Shown one piece after another: positions 14,835 through 22,804 of a stretch of DNA of 24,075 nucleotides. Made by a program: the position numbers and the translations under genes. How positions within the stretch are numbered: position 1 is the stretch's first letter; each line of letters begins with the position of its first letter. Source of the DNA: an uncultured Limnohabitans sp. (GTDB lineage Bacteria; Pseudomonadota; Gammaproteobacteria; Burkholderiales; Burkholderiaceae_C); NCBI GenBank assembly GCA_937928195.1, contig CALEYZ010000046.1, forward strand, positions 1 through 24,075, written 5' to 3'. Below the pieces are notes generated by a model, which did not search any database, had not been told where the DNA came from, and saw nothing but the letters and a program-made list of their open reading frames with translations.

Positions 14835-16532
14835 ATGACCAGCACACGGATTGTCGAGCCGACGTCTAACAGTGCGGCATCTTGGGCGCTTTTAACTTCA
14901 TCCGCATTGCTCTCAGCATGTGGCGGTGGCGGTGGCGGTACGACTGATTCAACGGCTATTACAGGCAATAGCCCAACCACAACACCGAATACCAACACCC
15001 CACAAATTGAAACCGCTCGATTCTTAAGACAAGCTTCTTGGGGCGCAACACTTGCTGAAATCAATGAAGTGGCTGCCGTGGGTGCTCAGACATGGCTGAA
15101 CGGCCAGTTCAACCAGCCCTTGAGCCTCAACATGACACGATGGTTAATCGACAAAGGCTTCAATGATCCCAGCGTCAATGCCAACGTGAATGGCGATGGT
15201 GGATGGGTCCAGGCGATGTGGTGCAAACTCTTCAGCGCTCCGGACGTGGTCAGGCAAAGGGCCACCTTGGCATTGTCAGAGCTGTTTGTGGTCTCTCACT
15301 TAGGCCTGCCCATTTCATGGCGCAACTTTGCCATCGCAAATTACTGGGAAGTGCTCGAAACCCACGCAATGGGAAATTTTCGAAACCTGCTGGAGGCAGT
15401 CACGTTGTCCTCCGCCATGGGCACCTACCTCAACATGAAGGGAAATCAAAAATACGACGCCAAGACCGGCCGTTCACCCGACGAAAACTATGCGCGTGAA
15501 GTAATGCAGCTTTTTACGATTGGGTTGTACCAGCTCAACATCGATGGCTCCCTGAAATTAGATGCGCTTGGCAAGCCCGTTGAGACCTATGACAACTCGG
15601 ACATTCAAGGTTTAGCCAAAGTTTTTACCGGCTGGAATTTGGCCGCAGGCACCGACTCAACAGGTGAGTTAGCACCAGCGGCTTACAGGCAAGGCCAACC
15701 CATGAGTCTCAATGCAAGTTTGCACAGCCCTGAAGAGAAGAAATTTTTAGGTGTAACCATCCCCGCAGGCACCTTGGGCACGCCAAGTCTGAAGATCGCA
15801 CTCGACACCCTGTTCACCCACCCAAACACAGCCCCCTTTGTTTGCAAACAATTGATTCAACGATTGATTACCAGCAACCCCAGCACAGGCTATGTTGCAC
15901 GTGTGGCCAAAGTGTTCGAGGACAACGGCAAAGGCATTCGGGGTGACATGAAATCTGTCTGGACTGCCATCTTGATGGACACTGAGGCACGTCAAAGCAG
16001 TACTCAACCTCACTACGGCAAGCTTTCAGAGCCGATGGTTCGACTGCTGCAATGGGGTCACACATTTCATGCGACTTCGGCAGATGGCGCGTGGACACTG
16101 GGTTATACAGACACAGACACAAGTTTGGGACAAATGCCCATGCGCTCGCCCACGGTTTTCAACTACTTTAGACCCGGGTATGTGCCACCCAATACACAAT
16201 TGGCCTCTCAAAATTTACTGGCGCCTGAATTTCAAATTCTGACGGAGCCCACGGTGGTCAGTTATGTGAACTACATGGCTGGTACAGTGAACAATGCACG
16301 CAACATCAAAGCTGACTACACCTACGAAAAAACCATTGCAACGGACGCCACAGCCTTGATTGCGCATTTGAACCTTTGCTTGGCATCTGGCGCGCTGACC
16401 ACCGCCAATCAAGCGCTGATTGTGTCGGCCATCAACACCATTGCTGCAACGACCGACACAGGCATTCTCAATCGAATCTATGCCGGCATTCTGCTTGTGA
16501 TGAGCAGTACTGACTATTTGGTTCAACGCTGA
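14835..16532 (+). CDS. DUF1800 family protein, predicted lipoprotein
   Basis: A 565-residue exported protein of unknown function. From ATG 14835 the signal peptide ends in a lipobox, LLSAC, with Cys29 as predicted lipid anchor, followed by six glycines and a Thr/Asn-rich linker. The DUF1800 domain starts at about residue 60 (ARFLRQASWGATLAEI) and includes the family core with MGTYLNMKGN, DENYAREVMQLFTIGLYQLN, KVFTGWN, and the PMRSPTVFNYFRPGY segment. An earlier in-frame ATG at 14781 lies inside the likely promoter and would give a poorer signal peptide. The next gene is DUF1501; the two families are well known as neighbours, suggesting a joint extracytoplasmic function. Three bases of the following gene's Shine-Dalgarno overlap this stop codon. 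Confidence 0.9.
   Translation: MTSTRIVEPTSNSAASWALLTSSALLSACGGGGGGTTDSTAITGNSPTTTPNTNTPQIETARFLRQASWGATLAEINEVAAVGAQTWLNGQFNQPLSLNMTRWLIDKGFNDPSVNANVNGDGGWVQAMWCKLFSAPDVVRQRATLALSELFVVSHLGLPISWRNFAIANYWEVLETHAMGNFRNLLEAVTLSSAMGTYLNMKGNQKYDAKTGRSPDENYAREVMQLFTIGLYQLNIDGSLKLDALGKPVETYDNSDIQGLAKVFTGWNLAAGTDSTGELAPAAYRQGQPMSLNASLHSPEEKKFLGVTIPAGTLGTPSLKIALDTLFTHPNTAPFVCKQLIQRLITSNPSTGYVARVAKVFEDNGKGIRGDMKSVWTAILMDTEARQSSTQPHYGKLSEPMVRLLQWGHTFHATSADGAWTLGYTDTDTSLGQMPMRSPTVFNYFRPGYVPPNTQLASQNLLAPEFQILTEPTVVSYVNYMAGTVNNARNIKADYTYEKTIATDATALIAHLNLCLASGALTTANQALIVSAINTIAATTDTGILNRIYAGILLVMSSTDYLVQR
14921..14939 (+). repeat. Short GGTGGC-type tandem repeat coding the glycine linker
   Basis: About three copies of a 6-base GGTGGC unit lie directly after the lipobox cysteine codon of the DUF1800 gene and encode Gly30-35. 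Slippage by one unit would keep the reading frame, so it would change linker length rather than switch the gene off. Confidence 0.6.
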
Positions 16533-16541
16533 GGATTGCAC

Positions 16542-17972
16542 ATGACACACGATGCTTCGAACAACATCAGTCGCAGAACGCTTTTAAAGCGAGGCTCTGC
16601 ATTGGCTCTCCACGGCGTTGCCGTTCCCATGGCCACCAGCCTTGGCATGATGGCCGATGCTGCAGCACAATCTGCCAACGATTACAAAGCCCTCGTTTGT
16701 ATTTTCTTATACGGCGCCAATGATCACTACAACACAGTGATTCCATACGATTTACCCACACACACCAGTTACTTCAATGTCCGCAAAGGAACGACGGTAT
16801 CGGGCAGTATTTACGATGGCATTGCAATCGGCCGTGATGCACTTGCAGCCACCGCACTGAGCACGCCATTGAGTGGCGGGCGACAAATGGCACTCAATCC
16901 CGAGATGACAGCACTCAAGGGCTTGTTTGAAAGCAAACGAGCTTCAATTGTGATGAATGTCGGACCTCTGATTGTGCCCACCTCCCGTGTGCAGTACGAC
17001 AACAAATCTGTGCCACTGCCGCCCAAATTGTTTTCACACAATGATCAGCAAGCCTACTGGCAATCCTCCTTCCAAACTGAAGGCGGCGCCACAGGCTGGG
17101 GCGGACGTGCAGCGGACTTGCTGATGAGCAACAACACACGCTCCTCACTCACATGCATTTCGGTCAATGGCAACGCCCTCTTTCTCTCCGGACAGAATGC
17201 AATTTCCTATCAAATGAGTTCGACAGGTGCGACAACCGTGAATGCCATCAAGGGCAAATCACTGTTTGGTTCTTCAAGCTGCGCCACGGCCTTGCAAACC
17301 CTCATGACCCAGAGCAGTTCGACACCGATGGCCAACGATTACAACATCGTCGCAAAAAGAGCACTCGATACATACGATGGCATCGTTGCGGCCATTGGCA
17401 ACAGTGCCAGCGCTTCCATGAATGCCATTTTCGCAAGTTCCGCGACCAACAGCTTGTCAGCGCAACTCAAAATGGTGGCACGACTGATAGAACAACAAGC
17501 CGCATTCGGTATGAAACGCCAAGTGTTCATGGTGGGCATGGGCGGGTTTGATTTGCACGACTTTTTACCTCTTCAACACCCAGCATTGCTTCAAAAATTA
17601 AGTGCTGCCATGAAAGAATTTGACGATGCCATGGTCAGCCTGGGCAAAGACAAACAAGTGACAACTTTCACCGCTTCTGATTTCGGCAGAACTTTGGCCT
17701 CGAATGGTGACGGCTCTGATCACGGTTGGGGTGGTCATCACTTTGTCATGGGTGGTGCTGTGGCAGGTGGCCAGTTTTTTGGGATAGCACCAGAAATTGG
17801 CCTCACGCACAACGAACAAGTCGGCAGTGGTCGACTGCTCCCAAGTACTTCCGTTGATCAACTGGGGGCAGAGTTGGCCGGATGGTTTGGCGTAAGTCCA
17901 ACAGATGTTAAAACAGTACTGCCCAATGCCAGTCACTTTGACCTTTATAAACTTGGATTTTTCAAAACATGA
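16542..17972 (+). CDS. DUF1501 family protein, Tat-exported
   Basis: A 476-residue protein of the DUF1501 family, which belongs to the alkaline phosphatase/sulfatase-like fold. A twin-arginine signal, SRRTLLKRG, lies at 10-18 followed by a hydrophobic stretch and a likely cut near ADAAAQ (39-44), so the folded protein is exported by Tat, consistent with a metal cofactor. Family segments are ALVCIFLYGANDHYNTVIPYD (about 50-70), MVGMGGFDLHDF, and the metal-site-like FTASDFGRT (376-384) with DGSDHGWGGHHF (390-401). GAGGA at 16531-16535 is its Shine-Dalgarno, 6 bases before ATG 16542, and overlaps the preceding stop. The last four bases overlap the hydrolase start. Enzymatic activity is not known for this pair of families. 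Confidence 0.92.
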   Translation: MTHDASNNISRRTLLKRGSALALHGVAVPMATSLGMMADAAAQSANDYKALVCIFLYGANDHYNTVIPYDLPTHTSYFNVRKGTTVSGSIYDGIAIGRDALAATALSTPLSGGRQMALNPEMTALKGLFESKRASIVMNVGPLIVPTSRVQYDNKSVPLPPKLFSHNDQQAYWQSSFQTEGGATGWGGRAADLLMSNNTRSSLTCISVNGNALFLSGQNAISYQMSSTGATTVNAIKGKSLFGSSSCATALQTLMTQSSSTPMANDYNIVAKRALDTYDGIVAAIGNSASASMNAIFASSATNSLSAQLKMVARLIEQQAAFGMKRQVFMVGMGGFDLHDFLPLQHPALLQKLSAAMKEFDDAMVSLGKDKQVTTFTASDFGRTLASNGDGSDHGWGGHHFVMGGAVAGGQFFGIAPEIGLTHNEQVGSGRLLPSTSVDQLGAELAGWFGVSPTDVKTVLPNASHFDLYKLGFFKT

Positions 17973-18802
17973 ACATTCACGCCATTTCAATTGCCATCAC
18001 ACTCTGCTTAAGCATCAGTGCTTCAAATGCTCAAACCCCCAAAGGTGAGATTAAAGCTGGACCTTTGGTCCACACACAAGCGTCAATGCAAGCGCTGATT
18101 GACGAAGCACAAGTTGCTCTGCCCAGCCTGCTCACCAACAAGGACATTTACGTAGGTCCAATGAAGTCGGCACCACAACTGAGCAACGCCAAAGTACCTG
18201 TTGTCCTCTTCATGCACGGATCCTCAGGTTTGGGACTTAAAGCGATTGCCGATTGGCAGCTATGGCTGGCAAGTTTTGGGGTGGCCAGCATTGCACCGAA
18301 TTCTTTCGCACTGAAAGATCGACTCACTTACACATCTCCCATTGACAAAGAAACTTACGAAAAGCTTCATGCGTTCAGAGCATCTGAGATTGACATCACC
18401 CTCAAAGCGCTGCAGAAAATGCCGTGGGTTGATGGTCGCAAGATTGTCTTGGCAGGCACCAGCGAAGGTTCTGTTCCAGTCGCGCGTTACACAGGAAAAG
18501 AGTTTGCAGGACGCATCCTGTTCGCGTGGTCTTGCGAGGACAACTACTTTGTCAAATCGCATCAAACAAGCATTCCGGATGACCAGCCCACGCTCAACAT
18601 CATTAGTTCAACCGACCCCTACTTTTCTCCCAGCAATTCATGGCTTGGAAATGCACAAGGCGTTGGCCATTGTGGCGCGGCACTCAAGAACAATCAGAAA
18701 GCCAGCATTGTGTTGATACCAGGCGGCCCACACACAGTGCTCACATTCCCACAAGCCAAAGGGCCAGTTCATGGCTTTTTGACAGATTTATTCAAGCTCT
18801 AA
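17969..18802 (+). CDS. Secreted alpha/beta hydrolase (dienelactone-hydrolase-like)
   Basis: A 277-residue exported hydrolase. A Sec signal peptide covers about residues 1-21 (ending ASNA before QTPKG). The oxyanion-site strand is VVLFMHGSSGLG (79-90, His83), the nucleophile elbow is GTSEG with Ser165, the acid is probably Asp216 (SSTDPYF), and the base His255 (GGPHTVL). It starts inside the DUF1501 stop (ATGA overlap), so it is translationally coupled with the DUF1800/DUF1501 pair. Substrate unknown: an ester or lactone is most likely. Its 3' end overlaps the convergent FAD-oxidoreductase gene by 15 bases. Confidence 0.9.
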   Translation: MNIHAISIAITLCLSISASNAQTPKGEIKAGPLVHTQASMQALIDEAQVALPSLLTNKDIYVGPMKSAPQLSNAKVPVVLFMHGSSGLGLKAIADWQLWLASFGVASIAPNSFALKDRLTYTSPIDKETYEKLHAFRASEIDITLKALQKMPWVDGRKIVLAGTSEGSVPVARYTGKEFAGRILFAWSCEDNYFVKSHQTSIPDDQPTLNIISSTDPYFSPSNSWLGNAQGVGHCGAALKNNQKASIVLIPGGPHTVLTFPQAKGPVHGFLTDLFKL

Positions 18803-20152
18803 ATAGCAACCATCACTCAGCAAGCGCTGCTGAAGCGCTTGCACTTGAATGTCAGCAAAACTGACACCTTCGGAAAAATGAGCCGCGGCAGTGCCTGCAG
18901 CTTGTCCCATCACAAAACAAGCACCAGTCACGCGCGCTGCTGACTGCCCTTCGTGTGTCATGGAAGCGCAGCGGCCTGCCACTAGCAAGTTGCGAATGCC
19001 TTGCGGCACCAACATGCGCCATGGCAATTGGTTGTACAGGCGTTGGTGAGGTCCCACAGGTGCTTCTGGGAAGCGCCATTCAATTTTGCCCTGTGCGTGC
19101 ATTTCCATGGGCCAGGCATTGACGCCGATGGCATCTGAAAAAGATGCGCAAGACACAATATCTTGCCCAGTCAAGGCGTAAAGACCTTGAATACGCCGGC
19201 TTTCACGAATGCCAACTTGAGGCGCAATTTCTGTTATCTGCGCATGCGCAAATCCAGGCACTTCATTTTTCAAGAATCGGAAGAATTCACCCACCTGTTG
19301 TCGGCCATCCAGTTCACCTTGGCTGAGTTGACGCGCATTGGTTGCGTCCATGGCCATGCCGTTGGATTGCGCAATTTGCGTCACATTGGCACGCCATTCC
19401 GTGGGATTCTTTTGAGGACGCAGGATGGCACCTTCACGTGGAAATCGATAGAGTCCTGGCTTTTCAGCTTGGACTTTTTTCATCAACACATTGATGGCCT
19501 GAAACTCTCCAACGGCCGCCAGCGCGTCGGCCGCATCCACATGCGCAATGCGAAACATAGTAGTAGGATACAGTCCACTGCCCTGCCCGTCGCCAACTTC
19601 GAAGGGCACTCCGGAAAATGCGGCCACATCGGCATCGCCCGAGCAATCTATAAAGCTTGCGGCCAGGACAGCTTGCCGGCCTGATTTGGTTTCAACAAAC
19701 AGGGCTTTGACTTGGCCTGCCTCCACATGAACTTGCGCAGCCCAAGCGTGAAACAAAATTTCTACGCCAACATCGCGCAGCATTTGATCGGCCACGCATT
19801 TGTATGCAGACATGTCATAGGATCGGACACGAATGCGCCCCTGCATGCCATCCTGAGGGGCGTTCAAACCATCCAAAATGGTGAGCCGCGAAAAAATCTC
19901 GTCCACCACGCCGTGCACCACTTGCTGCATTTGACCTTGGCGAACACCGTACAAGCCCGCAAAGTTGGTCACACCGCCTGCGGTACCCATGCCTCCTAAG
20001 AAGCCATAGCGCTCAATCAGGAGTACTTTGGCGCCTCTTTTGGCCGCACTCCAACTGGCGGCAATGCCAGCGGGGCCGCCCCCCACAACGACGACATCAA
20101 AACTGCCGTAGACAGGTAGCGTCTTGGCAGGTTCAGTCCAGAACTCAGTCAA
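18788..20152 (-). CDS. FAD-dependent oxidoreductase (FAD_oxidored family)
   Basis: A 454-residue flavoprotein. The dinucleotide-binding VVVGGGPAGIAA is at 21-32, with Glu47 closing the fold (LLIERYGFLGGMGT), and the C-terminal FAD segment NLLVAGRCASMTHEGQSAAR follows near 400-420. The family (PF12831-type) includes enzymes of unknown substrate, some annotated as 'pyridine/glucose-inhibited' oxidoreductases. The only available start in frame is TTG at 20152, whose codons overlap the end of the upstream Bug gene by 8 bases; an in-frame stop lies just upstream. Translation thus probably depends on coupling to the Bug gene. It is the third gene of a chorismate mutase-Bug-FAD operon and may oxidise the ligand the Bug protein binds. 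Confidence 0.9.
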   Translation of the reverse strand: MTEFWTEPAKTLPVYGSFDVVVVGGGPAGIAASWSAAKRGAKVLLIERYGFLGGMGTAGGVTNFAGLYGVRQGQMQQVVHGVVDEIFSRLTILDGLNAPQDGMQGRIRVRSYDMSAYKCVADQMLRDVGVEILFHAWAAQVHVEAGQVKALFVETKSGRQAVLAASFIDCSGDADVAAFSGVPFEVGDGQGSGLYPTTMFRIAHVDAADALAAVGEFQAINVLMKKVQAEKPGLYRFPREGAILRPQKNPTEWRANVTQIAQSNGMAMDATNARQLSQGELDGRQQVGEFFRFLKNEVPGFAHAQITEIAPQVGIRESRRIQGLYALTGQDIVSCASFSDAIGVNAWPMEMHAQGKIEWRFPEAPVGPHQRLYNQLPWRMLVPQGIRNLLVAGRCASMTHEGQSAARVTGACFVMGQAAGTAAAHFSEGVSFADIQVQALQQRLLSDGCYLELE

Positions 20153-21119
20153 TGGTGACGCCCGTTCGTTTGATCACGGGCGTCATCACGCGCAATTCTT
20201 GAAGCATGAAACTTTTGAGTTCCGACTCCGTACCGCCAATAGGCTCCATGTACTGTACATAAAGCTTTTCTTTGACATCAGGCATGGCCAAGATGGCATT
20301 GATTTCTTGATTCACGCGTTGCACGATTTCTGTGGGGGTACTGGCAGGCGCCATCACAGCCATCCATGCCACGTTTTCGATTCCCGTAAAGCCAGCCTCT
20401 TTCATGGTGGGTACGTCAGGTAAGAACTGGCTGCGTTTAGCGGTAGACACCGCCAGCGCACGCATTTTTCCTGACTTCACTTGCGGCAACACCGCGACAG
20501 CAGGTACACATGCAAATTGCACGTCGCCTTGCAAAATGGCCATGATGGCCAAGGGCGAGGACACATAAGGAATGTGAACGGCATAGGTGTCTGTTTTAAC
20601 CTTGAGCAATTCAACCCCTAACTGAGACAAGCTGCCAATGCCTGTGGAGGAGAAATTGAATTGGCCTGGTTTGCTGCGCATCGCATTGACCAAATCAGAC
20701 AAGCTATTGATGCCCGTGTCGCTGCGAACGGCACACACATTGGACTGACCACCCGCCAAAATGACAGGACGCAATTCTGTGAACGGGTCGTAGCTGAGCT
20801 TCTTGTACAACACGGTGTTGTAAACCAGCGGGCCGTTGGTGCTGATTAAAAACGTATAGCCATCCCCAGCGGCTTTGGCCACGGAACCCGTCCCGGTATT
20901 GCCACCTGCACCGATGCGGTTGTCAATGACCACGGGTTGCCCCAAACGAGCAGACAACTTGTCAGAAATAATACGGGCAATGACATCGGGTGAAGACCCT
21001 GGCCCATAAGGCACCACCAATTTAATGGGACGGTTTGGCCAGTTGGTTTGGGCTTGCGCTGCGTGAATGCCAACGACACAAGCCATGCTGGCCATTAAGA
21101 GTTTTAACAAGGACTTCAT
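20145..21119 (-). CDS. Bug-family (tripartite tricarboxylate) periplasmic solute receptor
   Basis: A 324-residue periplasmic binding protein. Signal peptide at about 1-24 (MKSLLKLLMASMACVVGIHAAQA). Family segments: IKLVVPYGPGSSPDVIARII (33-52), RIGAGGNTGTG, DGYTFLIS, and the HIPYVSSPLAI loop of the second lobe. The glycine-rich loop PGSSPD differs from the AGGGTD of the first Bug protein in the window, so ligand preference probably differs. ATG 21119 overlaps the chorismate mutase stop (ATGA), and its own end overlaps the FAD oxidoreductase. No TctA/TctB genes nearby. Confidence 0.93.
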   Translation of the reverse strand: MKSLLKLLMASMACVVGIHAAQAQTNWPNRPIKLVVPYGPGSSPDVIARIISDKLSARLGQPVVIDNRIGAGGNTGTGSVAKAAGDGYTFLISTNGPLVYNTVLYKKLSYDPFTELRPVILAGGQSNVCAVRSDTGINSLSDLVNAMRSKPGQFNFSSTGIGSLSQLGVELLKVKTDTYAVHIPYVSSPLAIMAILQGDVQFACVPAVAVLPQVKSGKMRALAVSTAKRSQFLPDVPTMKEAGFTGIENVAWMAVMAPASTPTEIVQRVNQEINAILAMPDVKEKLYVQYMEPIGGTESELKSFMLQELRVMTPVIKRTGVTID

Positions 21120-21493
21120 GATGTCACTTCTTCAGTTTGTGAAAACAAAGTTTGCTCGGCCGCAATAAAGCCAGCAACCAAGCATCGGTAAGCAGATTCG
21201 ACGATGTCTTCGAATCCTGGAAAATTTTCTGCATGTTCAGCGGCTAAGTTTCTCACTTTTTTGAATACTTCGGCCTGACGTGCCGGCGCTGCCACCTGGA
21301 AAGCATCCTTTTTAAACCGCGTGGCATCACGCACGCGCAAAGATCTTGCAGCCAACAAACTCACAATTTGATGGTCCAATGCATCAATTTCGTCTCTGAG
21401 CGTTTGTAAATTGGATGCGATCTCAATGTAGCCAGGATCCTTGAATCGCCGAACGGCATGCCCCGTGGCTGAGGGCTCTTTGGAACTTGTCAT
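21116..21493 (-). CDS. PchB-like chorismate mutase (AroQ fold)
   Basis: A 125-residue, all-helical protein with the AroQ chorismate mutase domain at about 28-118. Lined up with Pseudomonas PchB from memory, the active-site residues are all kept: Arg33 (PchB Arg14), Arg50 (Arg31), Lys61 in TRFK (Lys42) and Gln114 in AAEQ (Gln90). Such proteins act as chorismate mutase and/or isochorismate-pyruvate lyase. A 27-residue N-terminal extension precedes the domain and is not a signal peptide, so it is cytoplasmic. AGGTGA Shine-Dalgarno before ATG 21493. It lies at the head of an operon with a Bug receptor and an FAD enzyme rather than with aromatic or siderophore genes, so the substrate may not be chorismate. 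Confidence 0.85.
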   Translation of the reverse strand: MTSSKEPSATGHAVRRFKDPGYIEIASNLQTLRDEIDALDHQIVSLLAARSLRVRDATRFKKDAFQVAAPARQAEVFKKVRNLAAEHAENFPGFEDIVESAYRCLVAGFIAAEQTLFSQTEEVTS

Positions 21494-21529
21494 GTGCTAT
21501 TTCACCTAAAATCTGTTCAACATCGTCTC

Positions 21530-21546
21530 TGCGGAAAAGGTCCGCA
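21530..21546. repeat. Inverted repeat TGCGGA-N5-TCCGCA in the divergent region
   Basis: Perfect 6-bp arms separated by AAAGG, 29 bases upstream of the antiporter ATG and 36 bases upstream of the chorismate mutase ATG. Position suggests an operator or a leader hairpin of the antiporter message. No flanking T-tract, so a terminator is unlikely. Confidence 0.4.
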
Positions 21547-21575
21547 ACCCCTTCTATTCTCTTCAATCGTCCAAC

Positions 21576-22784
21576 ATGAACACCACTGAAATTTACCTGA
21601 TTGCCATGGCGGTTGTGTTCACAGTGCCCTATCTGATTTGGCGCCTGGGCAACACCCAGTATTTTGCGCCTTTGGTGGTGGTTCAAATCATCACGGGCAT
21701 TTTGTTAGGGCCTGGGATTTTGGGCAAAGCCTTTCCGGAGTATTACCAGTTTGTATTCAACCCATCCGTCGTACTAGCATTAAACGGCGTGGCATGGTGG
21801 GCAGTCATGTTGTTCGTCTTCATTGCGGGCATTGAGCTTGATCTGAGTCAAGCTTGGCAACACAAGAAAGAAAGTGGTATTACTGCTGGCTTGGCCTTAG
21901 GTGTGCCCCTTATCTTTGGCGCCGCTGCTGCCCTGGTGATGCAATCGGGTGCTTTGGGTACTGGTTGGATGGGTATCAAAGCTGAAGGCTGGCAATTCAC
22001 CATGGGTGTTGCCATGTCGTGTGCAGTCACTGCCTTGCCTATCCTTATCTTGCTGATGGAGCGACTCGAAATTTTGCGCCAACCCATTGGCCAACGCATC
22101 TTGCGCTATGCCAGCTTGGATGACATTGCCATCTGGGGTGTCTTGGCACTCATCCTCATGGACTGGACCCGAGTCGGAAAACAAGTCATCTTCTTGATGG
22201 CATTTGCGCTTCTCAGTTACGTGTTGCGCCAACTGATTCAAAAGTTGCCCAGCCATGACCGCTGGTACATGGCCATCATTTGGCTGATTGTGTGTGCTTT
22301 TGGCGCTGATTGGTCAGGGTTGCACTTCATGGTGGGGGCTTTTTTGGCAGGTGCAGTCATCGAAGCGAATTGGTTCGATCAGCAACAAATGGACATGCTC
22401 AGGCACCATGTTTTGTTGGTCATGATGCCGGTTTTCTTTTTAAGCACAGGACTTCGCACCAATTGGGACATGGGCGGCTACACGGTGTTTCTGGCTGCAA
22501 GCTTGCTACTGATTGCCTCCGTGGCTGGAAAGCTGGCAGGCGTGCACATGGCCGGCAAAATTTTGAAATGGCAAACCGGGGAAGCTTCACTGATTGGTTG
22601 GCTGCTTCAAACCAAGGCCTTGATCATGATCATTTTTGCCAATGTGCTGCTAGACAAACAAATCATCACCTCCGAAACATTCACGGCCTTGCTGCTGATG
22701 GCGGTCGGTAGCACCATGCTCACCACGCCGGTGGTGGCCCCCATGCTGAACCGAATGAAAGACCTTGTCTACAAATCAAGTTGA
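21576..22784 (+). CDS. CPA2-type cation/proton antiporter
   Basis: A 402-residue inner-membrane protein of the monovalent cation:proton antiporter-2 family, exchanging Na+ or K+ for H+. About 12 membrane helices. Visible features: QIITGILLGPGILG near residue 38, the family segment FVFIAGIELDLS (about 80-92), and the core TM regions MSCAVTALPIL (about 149-159) and YASLDDIAIWGVLA (about 173-186), where paired acidic residues DD fit the transport site. It has no C-terminal RCK/TrkA-N domain, unlike KefB/KefC. No operon partner; it diverges from the chorismate mutase operon across 82 bases and is followed closely by a convergent Bug gene. Confidence 0.92.
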   Translation: MNTTEIYLIAMAVVFTVPYLIWRLGNTQYFAPLVVVQIITGILLGPGILGKAFPEYYQFVFNPSVVLALNGVAWWAVMLFVFIAGIELDLSQAWQHKKESGITAGLALGVPLIFGAAAALVMQSGALGTGWMGIKAEGWQFTMGVAMSCAVTALPILILLMERLEILRQPIGQRILRYASLDDIAIWGVLALILMDWTRVGKQVIFLMAFALLSYVLRQLIQKLPSHDRWYMAIIWLIVCAFGADWSGLHFMVGAFLAGAVIEANWFDQQQMDMLRHHVLLVMMPVFFLSTGLRTNWDMGGYTVFLAASLLLIASVAGKLAGVHMAGKILKWQTGEASLIGWLLQTKALIMIIFANVLLDKQIITSETFTALLLMAVGSTMLTTPVVAPMLNRMKDLVYKSS

Positions 22785-22804
22785 ACGACAAGGGCTGATA
22801 CAGT

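Noticed and set aside
14921..14939. GGTGGC repeat as phase-variation switch
   Set aside because: The unit is 6 bases, so copy changes stay in frame; only the linker after the lipid anchor would vary.
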